A stretch of DNA of 64,000 nt from Gordonia oryzae. Lineage in GTDB: Bacteria; Actinomycetota; Actinomycetes; Mycobacteriales; Mycobacteriaceae. Within the stretch, counting starts at the first letter, position 1, and every line of letters begins with the position of its first letter. Of the stretch, positions 38,608 to 49,727 are shown piece after piece. The notes below the pieces were generated by a model. The model did not search any database. It was not told where the DNA came from and saw nothing but the letters and a program-made list of their open reading frames with translations. Made by a program: the position numbers and the translations under genes. Location: assembly GCF_003797185.1 (NCBI RefSeq), contig NZ_RKMH01000008.1, forward strand, positions 213,462 to 277,461. The letters are read 5' to 3'.

Positions 38608-39369
38608 ATGGATCTCGACGGTTTGCGCGCTGTCGCCAATTGCGGCGCCTGGTATGCCGGACTGCGTCGCGTCGCGCTGGATCAATACCTCACCCAGCAC
38701 CTCGGCAACTACACATCTGCCGCCGAGGGCACCACGGCGGTGGTCTTCGCTGCGACCACCGATCCGCGCCGGCGGATCTGCGCCCACCGATCACCGGTGG
38801 CCTCCGTACGCCGCGCCGGAGCGTCGGGTTGGGTGATCCGGTGGGCCTGGGCCGGCACCTCCCCTGACCTGCCGACCGATCTCCGTCTCGCCGAGCTGCG
38901 CCGCTCGGGCGAATGCCTCGGCGTTGCCGCGCTGATCTCTCCGGAACTGGGCGTGCCCGACACCAGCTGCCCGGATTCGGAGCGCGCGGATTGGATCGCC
39001 GCGACCCTCGGTGCCGTTGCCGCTCAACTGAGCGGCGCCGGACCGGTCGTGCGTATCGACGACGCCGACGGCGGCTTCGAGATCGTCCAGGTGACCGGCC
39101 TGCCGCTTGCCGAACCGACCTTCACCGACCTCGTCGCGACGCTGCCCACACTTCTCGGCGAGGTGGCCGTCGGTGATCATCGCGTGGCCCTGCACGGCTT
39201 GGCGGTCCGGCTCGGTTGGCACGTGATGTGGCAACGCCCCAGCGAGATCGCGACCCCGGCCAATGCGGCCTCCGACATCTCGCAGTGCGTGCTCACCGAC
39301 CAGAGATCTAGCCTGGCGTTGTCGTTCGACGTGAACGGCCGCCCGCGTCAGCGCGCCCTACCCGCCTGA
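38608..39369 (+). CDS. Protein of unknown function, 253 residues
   Basis: The protein begins MDLDGLRAVANCGAWYAGLR and has no membrane segment or signal peptide. It is rich in short hydrophobic strands, with Cys in ICAHRSP, SGECLGVAAL and DTSCPDSE. I recognise no family. The ATG at 38608 lacks a strong ribosome site; upstream codons in the same frame reach into the divergent TetR gene and look non-coding. It sits between the TetR gene and the CstR-like regulon. Confidence 0.65.
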   Translation: MDLDGLRAVANCGAWYAGLRRVALDQYLTQHLGNYTSAAEGTTAVVFAATTDPRRRICAHRSPVASVRRAGASGWVIRWAWAGTSPDLPTDLRLAELRRSGECLGVAALISPELGVPDTSCPDSERADWIAATLGAVAAQLSGAGPVVRIDDADGGFEIVQVTGLPLAEPTFTDLVATLPTLLGEVAVGDHRVALHGLAVRLGWHVMWQRPSEIATPANAASDISQCVLTDQRSSLALSFDVNGRPRQRALPA

Positions 39370-39386
39370 ACCTCCCTTGCGGCCAG

Positions 39387-39402
39387 ATACCCCCATGGGT
39401 AT
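39387..39402. promoter_or_regulatory. CstR/CsoR-type operator 1
   Basis: ATACCC-N4-GGGTAT is the first of two tandem sites before the MmpL gene. It lies only 18 bases past the previous stop. CsoR/CstR repressors bind such GC-centred ATACCC/GGGTAT palindromes. Confidence 0.75.
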
Positions 39403-39420
39403 ATTCGTCGTCACCGACCA

Positions 39421-39436
39421 ATACCCCCTGGGGTAT
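39421..39436. promoter_or_regulatory. CstR/CsoR-type operator 2
   Basis: ATACCCC-N2-GGGGTAT is a perfect palindrome 34 bases downstream of operator 1 and 25 bases before the mmpL start. Tandem sites suggest that two repressor tetramers cover the promoter. Confidence 0.82.
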
Positions 39437-39461
39437 CTGACGATGCGAGGGAGAACTCTCC

Positions 39462-41965
<2,504 letters not shown>

Positions 41966-42013
41966 CCACGAGTCGGATCACACGAGTCACGAGGACGAGA
42001 GAAAGGAATCCCG

Positions 42014-42427
42014 ATGGATCTGGCCATCGCCACCACACTGCCCGACACGAGCTTCGACGAGGCGGTGACGCGCACCCGAGAAGCACTGTCGGAACAAGGA
42101 TTCGGTGTGCTCACCGAGATCGACGTGACCGCGACATTGAAGGCCAAACTCGGAGAGGACATGGAACGTTACCTGATTCTCGGCGCCTGCAATCCGCCGC
42201 TCGCGCACGCCGCACTCGGCGTCGACCGGCAAATCGGTCTGCTGCTGCCGTGCAATGTGGTGGTCCGCGAGGACACCTCGCGCACGGGTTCGATCATCGT
42301 CGAGGCGATGAATCCCGACCTGATGGTCGCCGTCGCGGACGCCCCCGGGCTCCCCGACGTCGCCGCGACCGCCACCACGAAACTCCGCGCGGCCATCGAC
42401 GCACTGAGCAACACGGTGCGCTCGTGA
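42014..42427 (+). CDS. DUF302-domain protein
   Basis: The 137-residue protein is a typical DUF302 unit: SFDEAVTRTREALSEQGFGV, TEIDVTATLKAKLG, ERYLILGACNPPLAHAAL and LLPCNVVVRED. The Cys in GACNPPLA and LLPCNVV are conserved in the family and could take part in redox or sulfur chemistry. AAAGGAA precedes the ATG, 48 bases after the repressor gene. Its stop overlaps the next start as GTGA. Confidence 0.9.
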   Translation: MDLAIATTLPDTSFDEAVTRTREALSEQGFGVLTEIDVTATLKAKLGEDMERYLILGACNPPLAHAALGVDRQIGLLLPCNVVVREDTSRTGSIIVEAMNPDLMVAVADAPGLPDVAATATTKLRAAIDALSNTVRS

Positions 42428-43062
42428 CCCCCTCGCCCACAACCATTCCCGTTCCCGATGCCGGTATCGGTGTCGTCGAGATCTACGTCGATCCCGCATG
42501 CCCGTTCGCCTGGGCCGCGTCCCGGTGGTTGGCCGGCGCGGCCGAGCGTCGGGTCGTACCCGCCACCTGGCGTCCGATGAGTCTGGCCGTCCTCAACGAG
42601 GACAGCGAGGTCGGCGACGCCCACGCCGAGCGGATGACCGTCTCGCGCCGGACGGGTCGGCTGCTCGCCGCCGCCGGAGACGAGGCGATGCGCGAGTTGT
42701 ACTTCGCGCTCGGTCGTCGACTCCACAGCGAAGGACGCGCACTGTCGGCGAGCCTGGTGGGCGAGGCACTCCAGGAGTGCGCACTGCCCGCCGATCTCGT
42801 TGCCGCGATGGATGATTCCTCCTTGGACGATGTGGTGCGCCGCGCTCACCGGGTCAGTCAGGAGGCGCTCGGCGGCACCGGCGGCAGTCCGATCACCGTC
42901 TTCGACGGACGCGCCTACTTCGGTCCGGTGCTCACCGGGATTCCCGGCCGCGACGAGGCCGACCGGCTGTTCGAGGCGCTCACCACCCTCGCCGGAACGG
43001 AGGCGTTTGCGCAGGTCGAGCGCCCGCGGTCCGGACCACCCAATCTGGCGGAGGTCGCCTGA
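42424..43062 (+). CDS. DsbA-family oxidoreductase, mycothiol-dependent nitroreductase (Rv2466c)-like
   Basis: The 212-residue thioredoxin-fold protein with a helical insert reads VEIYVDPACPFAWAASRWL, RPMSLAVLNEDSEV and GGSPITVFDGRAYFGPVL (cis-Pro loop). Rv2466c-type enzymes use a CPWC centre with mycothiol; here the motif is CPFA, so only the N-terminal Cys remains. A monothiol mechanism is therefore likely if it is active. Start and stop overlap both neighbouring genes, showing tight coupling. Confidence 0.8.
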   Translation: MTPSPTTIPVPDAGIGVVEIYVDPACPFAWAASRWLAGAAERRVVPATWRPMSLAVLNEDSEVGDAHAERMTVSRRTGRLLAAAGDEAMRELYFALGRRLHSEGRALSASLVGEALQECALPADLVAAMDDSSLDDVVRRAHRVSQEALGGTGGSPITVFDGRAYFGPVLTGIPGRDEADRLFEALTTLAGTEAFAQVERPRSGPPNLAEVA

Positions 43063-43214
43063 TGTGTCACGCCGTCCGATGCCGCGACTGCGGCAAGACC
43101 ACCTGGTCGGGATGCGGCCGGCATGTCGCGCAGGTGAAGGCCTCGGTGCCCGCGGCGCAATGGTGCCCCGGTCATCCCGACGCCCCACGCCGGAAGTTGT
43201 TCGGCCGACGCTGA
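43062..43214 (+). CDS. Small Cys/His-rich protein (50 residues)
   Basis: The short gene starts with the ATG of TGATG at the end of the DsbA-like gene. It encodes MCHAVRCRDCGKTTWSGCG, then a HVAQV helix and QWCPGHPD. Cys and His at positions 7, 10, 18, 21, 35 and 38 fall in C-x2-C, C-x2-H and C-x2-H pairs, suggesting one or two zinc sites. Similar tiny proteins are common in actinobacteria, but I know no function. Its place at the end of the CstR-like operon hints at metal or thiol chemistry. Confidence 0.75.
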   Translation: MCHAVRCRDCGKTTWSGCGRHVAQVKASVPAAQWCPGHPDAPRRKLFGRR

Positions 43215-43434
43215 TCCCGGACCGGCGCACACGCCCACGGCCCCGTTCCGGCAACAGCGACGGACCGCGGGTCGCCCTCGGTGCGCTCACCGGGTAACGC
43301 CGTCCGCATTGCGGCTCGCTTCCACCACGATGTGTGGTCCATCGCTTGAGGCGAGGAACTGACCTTCAGCAATCCACGCCACCAGCTGATGATCGCGTGA
43401 TCACGCCGGAACGACCGTGGCGAAAGGAGTAAAC

Positions 43435-43530
43435 GTGTCTCAGCAAAGTGACCCCCGCCATCCCCCGCGGCCTGACGACTACACCGAGATCCGGCCTTCC
43501 AGCGCTGCCAGGCCGATGTCGGCGCGATGA
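43435..43530 (+). pseudogene. Orphan gene start overlapping the purD end
   Basis: A GTG with an excellent AAAGGAG site opens a 31-residue frame ([20 protein letters not shown]) that runs into the purD 3' end and stops. The first 20 residues look like a disordered N-terminus of a real protein. I think it is a truncated gene head; a short peptide is possible. The rest of 43215-43434 shows nothing. Confidence 0.4.
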
Positions 43531-44738
43531 TGCGAACCGGGGAGTGTGACACTGGCGACCCGCTCATAGGCCTGCGCGCGTGCCGCCTCGAGATCCTCAC
43601 CCACGCCGACGATTCCGAGGACTCGTCCACCCGCGGAGACGATGTCGCCGTCGGCGTCGCGTGTGGTCCCCGCGTGTAGCACACCGGGTCCCTCAGCGCC
43701 GGTGATCACGTCACCGGTTCGCGGGCTCGCCGGATAGTTCTCGGCGGCGATCACCACCACCACGGCGGCACCGTCGGCCCATTCGAGCGGCGGTAGGTCG
43801 GCCAGAGCACCAGTCGCTGTCGCGTTGAGCGCTTGTCCCAGAGGGGATTTCAGCAGGGCGAGCACGGCCTGGGTCTCCGGGTCACCGAAGCGGCAGTTGA
43901 ATTCGACCACCGCGGGCCCCTGCTCGCCGATCGCGAGCCCCGCGTACAGCAGCCCGCTGAACGGGCAACCCCGCCGCACCATCTCGGCGGCGACGGGCTC
44001 GACGACCTCGGTGACGATCCGGGCGGTGACCTCGTCGGGTAACCACGGCAACGGCGTATAGGCGCCCATGCCGCCGGTGTTGGGCCCGGCGTCGCCGTCG
44101 CCGACGCGCTTGTGGTCCTGGGCGGGGATCAGTGGAACCACGGTCTCACCGTCGACCAGGCAGAACAGCGAAACCTCGGGGCCGTCCAGGAAACTCTCCA
44201 GCAGCACCGGGTGACCGCTCTCCAGGCATTCGGCGGCGTGGTCGCGCGCCGTGGCCCGGTCGGAGGTCACCACGACACCCTTGCCGGCAGCCAGTCCGTC
44301 GTCCTTGACCACCCAGGTCGGCCCGAAGCGATCGAGCGCGGCGTCGAGGTTCGCCGGGTTGTCGACGACTTCGGCGTGCGCAGTGCGCACCCCGGCCGAG
44401 GCCATCACGTCCTTGGCGAATGCCTTGGACCCCTCGATGCGGGCGGCGTCGGCACTGGGGCCGAATGTGGCAAAACCGGCCGCGCGCAAAGCGTCCGCCA
44501 CCCCGAGCACCAGCGGCACCTCCGGGCCGATGACGACCAGGTCGGCGGCGACGGTCCGCGCCAGGGCGACCACCTCGTCGGCCGAGACGACGTCGACGCC
44601 GTGGTTGGTGGCGATCGCCTCGGTACCGGCGTTGCCGGGCGCGACGTGGAGTTCGGTGACCGACGGGTCGCCGGCGAGTCCGAGGAGCAGGGCATGTTCG
44701 CGGCCGCCCGAGCCGATCACGAGTACGCGCACGTGCAT
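43479..44738 (-). CDS. purD: Phosphoribosylamine-glycine ligase PurD
   Basis: The 419-residue ATP-grasp enzyme makes glycinamide ribonucleotide. Visible blocks are [48 protein letters not shown] and [13 protein letters not shown]. The length is standard. The last residues are encoded over the orphan gene start on the other strand. Confidence 0.96.
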   Translation of the reverse strand: MHVRVLVIGSGGREHALLLGLAGDPSVTELHVAPGNAGTEAIATNHGVDVVSADEVVALARTVAADLVVIGPEVPLVLGVADALRAAGFATFGPSADAARIEGSKAFAKDVMASAGVRTAHAEVVDNPANLDAALDRFGPTWVVKDDGLAAGKGVVVTSDRATARDHAAECLESGHPVLLESFLDGPEVSLFCLVDGETVVPLIPAQDHKRVGDGDAGPNTGGMGAYTPLPWLPDEVTARIVTEVVEPVAAEMVRRGCPFSGLLYAGLAIGEQGPAVVEFNCRFGDPETQAVLALLKSPLGQALNATATGALADLPPLEWADGAAVVVVIAAENYPASPRTGDVITGAEGPGVLHAGTTRDADGDIVSAGGRVLGIVGVGEDLEAARAQAYERVASVTLPGSHHRADIGLAALEGRISV

Positions 44739-44793
44739 GACTCTAATTCGTCGACACCCGGCCGGTCCGCGCGGGATTCTCGGCGAGGGGCCG

Positions 44794-46074
44794 TCACCGG
44801 TCGGCGGGATCGACCGGGCGGTCTGAACGCCGCGTCGGTGCCGCCTCGGGGATGCCGAGGGTGTTGGCGCGCCGCGTCGTCCCGAAAATCTCGTCGACCA
44901 CCACGATGAACAGCGGCGCGCACGCCACCAAGACCACTGCCGCCGACAGTGGCAGCCCAGCTTGGGCGGCCCAGACCCCGCCGCCGAGGAAGGCGATCGT
45001 GCCGGCTCCGCAGAGCAATGTCACCGGATCGAACGGCAACAGGTAGTCGTACATGGTCAGCATGGCCAGACAGTAGAGACCCAGTGGCACTGCCACGCTC
45101 GCGACGACAACGCCCGGGCCGACCGTGGCCTCGTGTTCGGTCCACAGCGCGGCGACCTCCAGGCCCGCGCCGGTGGCCGCGGCAGCCATGAAGATGACGA
45201 TGTGCCCGTAGCCCCACGGGAAGCACTTGTCGGGGCGCACATGCAGTCGGTCGCCAACGGGGATGACGAAGTAGATCCACCACATCGCGAAGGTGACGAC
45301 GATCGCGGCGATCCCGAAGACCGCGGTCTGGACCGACCACCCTTGTGCTTGCACGGCCGCCTGCATCACCGCAACGGTGCCGACCACGCCCTCACCGAGG
45401 GTGATGATGGTCAACAGCGAGTACCGCTCGGCGATGTGGTGCGGATGCCAGGGAGTGGGTTTGACGAAGTTCTCAGCCACGATCGGACCGAGGAGTTCGA
45501 TGAATGAGCAGACCGCGATCGCGATGATGGTGGGCCACAGGGCGAGGTCGATGATCGCGACGATCACCCACGCCACCTGCGCCACGGGGATCACTGCGGC
45601 GTAGGTGAAGCAGGTCTTGCGGTACTCCGCACTCTGCAGACCCGCCCGGATCCATTGCGTCAGCAGCCCGACGCGCATCACCACGAAGCCGGTGACGAGG
45701 ACCCGGATATCGACGTGTTCGTGGTGTTCGATCGAGCTGAACACCGGTGCAACACCTAGCGCCAGGATGGCCACACCGATCATCTGGACCAGCACGACAC
45801 CACGGAAGAACCAATCGTCGGTATCGAAGGCAGAGGCAAACCAGCTGAAGTTGATCCACGCCCAGATCGCGGCGAAGGTGCACAGCACGTAGCCGAACAC
45901 CGCTGTCCGGTAATGACCTTCGGCCAGATAATGCGCCATCTGAGTGCCCGCGACAGAAAACACCACCACGAAGACGAGGTCGTAGAACAATTCCAGACTG
46001 GTCGCGACCCGCCCCTGTTGGTGCGGATCGCGGCCGGTCATCCGTGCGAGCCGATGGCCGATCCGTAAAGTCAC
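44794..46074 (-). CDS. Low-temperature-requirement A (LtrA) family membrane protein
   Basis: The 426-residue polytopic protein has the family opening [16 protein letters not shown], then [33 protein letters not shown] and about ten to twelve helices. LtrA proteins are named from a cold-sensitive Listeria mutant, and their biochemical role is unknown. It is 55 bases upstream of purD on the same strand, so co-transcription is possible. Confidence 0.9.
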   Translation of the reverse strand: MTLRIGHRLARMTGRDPHQQGRVATSLELFYDLVFVVVFSVAGTQMAHYLAEGHYRTAVFGYVLCTFAAIWAWINFSWFASAFDTDDWFFRGVVLVQMIGVAILALGVAPVFSSIEHHEHVDIRVLVTGFVVMRVGLLTQWIRAGLQSAEYRKTCFTYAAVIPVAQVAWVIVAIIDLALWPTIIAIAVCSFIELLGPIVAENFVKPTPWHPHHIAERYSLLTIITLGEGVVGTVAVMQAAVQAQGWSVQTAVFGIAAIVVTFAMWWIYFVIPVGDRLHVRPDKCFPWGYGHIVIFMAAAATGAGLEVAALWTEHEATVGPGVVVASVAVPLGLYCLAMLTMYDYLLPFDPVTLLCGAGTIAFLGGGVWAAQAGLPLSAAVVLVACAPLFIVVVDEIFGTTRRANTLGIPEAAPTRRSDRPVDPADR

Positions 46075-46091
46075 CAGGGCACCCTAACGGA

Positions 46092-48239
46092 TCAGGTCGG
46101 TGACGTCAGGTCATACAAGGTGACATTGTCGATCGTCAACGTGGTGAAGTGGTCTTCCACCCACTCGACAATCTGTGCCGACGGGCCGTCCGACCGCCCG
46201 CCCATCATCATGCCGCCACCGATGAAGTAGTGGATCTTCTTCTGCTCCACCAGTTTCTGGAACTGCGCGAGCGTCGGCGACGGGTCGGTGCCGTTGAAGC
46301 CGCCGATAGGCATCACCGAGTAGCCCGATTCGAGTTGGTATCCCGACGCCGTGTTGGACCCGATGGATGCGGCGACCCAGGTGAAGTCGTCGGCGTTGCG
46401 GCGCAGCGTCGCAACCATTTCGGCACTGGGCGTCGAGCCCATCAGCAACCCGCCGGCCGGAGAGCCCATGCCACCCATACCGATGTAGGCGCCGGTACGC
46501 CCGCCGAATCCGCCGGGCATAGGACCCATGCCGGGGAACCGTCCCATGCCGCCGGGCATCTGACCCATACCGCCGGGCATCTGCGGGCGCCGGTTGCCGC
46601 GTCCGGGACCGCCGAATCCGCCGGGTCCGTCACCCTCGACGCGCGGTCCGGCGCTGATGATCGATCCCTGCTTGGCGGTGGTGATGGTGTCGATCGTGTA
46701 CGCCAGCGGACCGGCCAGGCCCGCGACGAGGGACAACACCAGGGCCAGCGCCGACAGGTAGACACGGTGCGCGAGGACCATCATCGCACCGCCGACCACT
46801 CCGAGGAACACAACGATCCAGCGCAGCCACGGCACGAAATCCGTTGAGCGCCCCAGTAACACGAACGCCCAGATCGCGCCGGACCACACCGTGACGGCGA
46901 GCAGCATGCGCACCCACAGCCGCTCGCGCGCCCGCCAGGCCACGGCCGCACCGCCGGCGAGAACCGCCGCCACCGCGGGTGCGAGCGCTGCGGTGTAGTA
47001 ACTGTGGAAGATGCCCGCCATGAAGCTGAAGACGGCCATCGTGATGACCAGCCACAGCCCCCATACCGAGAGGTAGGCGCGACGCAGGTCGGTGCGCGCG
47101 GCGCTGCGGTAGCGGCCGAGGATCACCAGCGCACCGACACCCAGGATCAGCGCGCTCGGGATGAGCCAGGCGATCTGGCCGCCCTGGGCGGGTTGGAACA
47201 TCCGCCAGATCCCGGTTTCCCCCCACATGCCGCCGCGACCACCCGGTCCGCCAGGTCCGCCGAAGTCGCCGGGAAAGCCCATGCCAGCAAAGGCGCCGCG
47301 CTCGCTGCCACCTCCACCGCCGGGCATGACGCTGCCGGCCTCATCGCCGGAGAGCCGTCCGAAACCGTTGTAGCCCAGCGTGAGTTCGAGGATCGAATTG
47401 TTCTGCGAACCGCCGATCCAGGGACGCGAGGACGCCGGCCACAGCTCGACGGTAAGAATCCACCAGCCCGCGCTGACCACGAGTGCCCCCAGCGCAGCCA
47501 CCAAATGGACGAGGCGTTTGACCCATCCGTCAGGCCCGAATGCCAAGTAGGTCAGGGCCAGCGGCGGCACGATCAGCATCACCTGGAGTTGCTTGGTGAG
47601 AAAGCCGAATCCGACGAAGACCCCGACCAGGATCATCCACCGCAGCCGACCATCCTCGACCGCCCGCAAACATGCCCAGACCGCCGCGATCATCAGCAGG
47701 ATGAGCAGCGCCTCGGGATTGTTGAAGCGGAACATCATCGCCGCGACCGGCGTCAACGCCAGCACGCCGCCGGCGAGGATGCCCGCCCAGTGCCCGAGAT
47801 ATCGACGGGTGATCCAGTACAGCAGCGCCACCGACGCCACACCCATCAACGCGTTGGGCACCAGGATCGCCCACGAATTGAGCCCGAAGATACGCACCGA
47901 GATCGCCGGAATCCACAGCGAGGCAGGCGGTTTGTCGACGGTGATGGAGTTCGCCATGTCCGACGAACCGAAGAACCATGCCTTCCACGATTGCGAACCG
48001 GCCTGGATGGCCGCCGAGTAGAAGGAGTTGGCCCACCCGTTGAGCGACAGGTGCCAGAGGTCGATGATCGCGGTCACCACGATCAGCGCGGCCAGCGTCG
48101 ACCATTTCCACACTGCCGGCGGATCGGCGGGTACCGAGACAGGGCTACGGCCCCGGGAGTTCTCATCCGGGGCCGTAACTGGGGTGGTGCTGGTCGGGGG
48201 CGAATTCTCGGGGATCGAGGAATTGTCGGGTTCGCTCAT
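46092..48239 (-). CDS. GT39-type (PMT/YkcB-like) membrane glycosyltransferase with Gly/Met-rich segments
   Basis: The 715-residue protein resembles polyprenol-phosphate-sugar-using transferases. It has early helices and the loop TVDKPPASLWIPAISVRIFG (Asp as probable catalytic base), NPEALLILLMIAAVWACLRA and about 12 membrane helices. Two unusual outside loops are Gly-rich (near residues 315-350, FGGPGGPGGRGG) and Gly/Met/Pro-rich (near 555-605, MPGGMGQMPGGMG). The C-terminal domain (PSAEMVATLRRNADDFTWVA) is soluble. The GT2-GtrA gene lies just upstream, suggesting a shared envelope-glycan pathway. Confidence 0.85.
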   Translation of the reverse strand: MSEPDNSSIPENSPPTSTTPVTAPDENSRGRSPVSVPADPPAVWKWSTLAALIVVTAIIDLWHLSLNGWANSFYSAAIQAGSQSWKAWFFGSSDMANSITVDKPPASLWIPAISVRIFGLNSWAILVPNALMGVASVALLYWITRRYLGHWAGILAGGVLALTPVAAMMFRFNNPEALLILLMIAAVWACLRAVEDGRLRWMILVGVFVGFGFLTKQLQVMLIVPPLALTYLAFGPDGWVKRLVHLVAALGALVVSAGWWILTVELWPASSRPWIGGSQNNSILELTLGYNGFGRLSGDEAGSVMPGGGGGSERGAFAGMGFPGDFGGPGGPGGRGGMWGETGIWRMFQPAQGGQIAWLIPSALILGVGALVILGRYRSAARTDLRRAYLSVWGLWLVITMAVFSFMAGIFHSYYTAALAPAVAAVLAGGAAVAWRARERLWVRMLLAVTVWSGAIWAFVLLGRSTDFVPWLRWIVVFLGVVGGAMMVLAHRVYLSALALVLSLVAGLAGPLAYTIDTITTAKQGSIISAGPRVEGDGPGGFGGPGRGNRRPQMPGGMGQMPGGMGRFPGMGPMPGGFGGRTGAYIGMGGMGSPAGGLLMGSTPSAEMVATLRRNADDFTWVAASIGSNTASGYQLESGYSVMPIGGFNGTDPSPTLAQFQKLVEQKKIHYFIGGGMMMGGRSDGPSAQIVEWVEDHFTTLTIDNVTLYDLTSPT

Positions 48240-48306
48240 GGTCTCTTTCACCGGCCCGCTGCGCGGGGGAGTTGTGATGTGCGGTTCTGTCGGTTGCTCG
48301 CCGGAG

Positions 48307-49587
48307 TCAGGGCTGCGCGGTTCCGGTGGCCGGGCGACGCTGCAGATGCGAGCGGAATACCCACCGTAGTCCGACGAATCGGGTGGCGGTGGCGACCAGG
48401 TTGGCGATCACGAGCACCAGCAACTCGACGTGCTTACCGGCGCCGGGGGCGAAGTGATCGAGACCGAACAGCGACAGCGCGGTCACCGCCCAGCCGAACA
48501 GGAACACCCCGAACCCGAAGAACTGATGCTTGACCGCGTCCTCGCGCCCCTGCACACCGAAGCTGAAACGGCGGTTGGCCGCGGTGTTGAGGACGGCGGT
48601 CACCGCCAGCGCCACGAAGTTGGACACCTGCGCACCCAGGAAGGAGTGCAACACCAGGTACAGGACGGCGTAGGCGATCGTGCAGATGACGCCGACGACG
48701 CAGAACCGCACCAGTTGGCCGACCATGCCGTGCGGCACACCCGCGATCGCCGGGCCGGGCGCGCGTTCGCGGCCAACGGTGGTGCGCAGGTCGGCGATCG
48801 GCAGCTTGCCGGAGGTGAGCGCATAGCCGACCCGCGCGCAGCCCTTGAGGTCCTCGACGGCGGTGGAGACGATGTCGACGGTGCTGTTGGGGTCGTCGAC
48901 CCAGTCGACCGGTACCTCGGCGATCCGCAACCCGATGCGTTCGGCGATGACGAGCAGCTCGGTGTCGAAGAACCAGCCGGTGTCCTCGATGTAGGGCAGC
49001 AGCTGGCGGCCGATATCGGTGCGCATCGCCTTGAATCCGCACTGGGCGTCGGAGAACTTGGCGCGCATCGTGGTTCGCAGGATCAGGTTGTACGAGCGGG
49101 AGATGAACTCGCGCTTCGGCCCACGCACCACCCTCGAGTCCTTCGCCAGGCGGGTGCCGATGGCGAGGTCGGAGTGGCCCGAGATCAGCGGGGCGATCAG
49201 CGGCATCAGCGCGTTGAGATCGGTGGACAGATCGACGTCGCAGTAGGCGACGATCTGGGCATCGCTGCGGGACCACACGGCCTTGAGCGCGCGGCCGCGT
49301 CCCTTCTCATCGAGATGGGCGACGCGGATGCCGTCGAGCTCGTCGGCGATTCCCGTGGCGATGGCGACCGTGGAGTCAGTGCTCGCGTTGTCGGCAACGG
49401 TGATTCGCGCCGAGAACGGGACGTTCGTACGGAGGTGTTCGTGCAGCCGCTGCAGGCATTGGGCGATGTCGTTCTCCTCGTTGTACACGGGAACGACGAT
49501 GTCGAGGACGGGGGCAGCGGCGGAGCTGTCGGCGACCACCATGATCGGGGCAGCGGCCTGCGGGATCGCTTCTGTCGTCATGCCCAT
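48307..49587 (-). CDS. GT2 glycosyltransferase fused to a GtrA domain
   Basis: The 426-residue protein has an N-terminal DPM1-like glycosyltransferase (VLDIVVPVYNEENDIAQCL, ADNASTDSTV, YCDVDLSTDL). A C-terminal GtrA domain of four helices follows (VRFCVVGVICTIAYAVLYLV, NTAANRRFSFG, GLRWVF). It probably charges polyprenyl phosphate with a sugar and moves it across the membrane for the neighbouring GT39 enzyme. Starts at 49587 or 49581 are possible. Confidence 0.9.
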   Translation of the reverse strand: MGMTTEAIPQAAAPIMVVADSSAAAPVLDIVVPVYNEENDIAQCLQRLHEHLRTNVPFSARITVADNASTDSTVAIATGIADELDGIRVAHLDEKGRGRALKAVWSRSDAQIVAYCDVDLSTDLNALMPLIAPLISGHSDLAIGTRLAKDSRVVRGPKREFISRSYNLILRTTMRAKFSDAQCGFKAMRTDIGRQLLPYIEDTGWFFDTELLVIAERIGLRIAEVPVDWVDDPNSTVDIVSTAVEDLKGCARVGYALTSGKLPIADLRTTVGRERAPGPAIAGVPHGMVGQLVRFCVVGVICTIAYAVLYLVLHSFLGAQVSNFVALAVTAVLNTAANRRFSFGVQGREDAVKHQFFGFGVFLFGWAVTALSLFGLDHFAPGAGKHVELLVLVIANLVATATRFVGLRWVFRSHLQRRPATGTAQP

Positions 49588-49727
49588 TAGCTTCGCGGCT
49601 CCGGCTGACCCCACTCTGCACCCGACCTGCCAGTTACCTGTGAGCCGACACCCTATGCGCACTGCGCCCGCGATGCCAGATCTGCACAGGTCAGGGCGTT
49701 GTCGGCGCAGGACGATAGATTGGGCTC

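Noticed and set aside
46442..46600. Repeats encoding MPGGMG as a possible CRISPR or tandem array
   Set aside because: They are imperfect codon-level repeats of a low-complexity protein loop, with no repeat-spacer structure.
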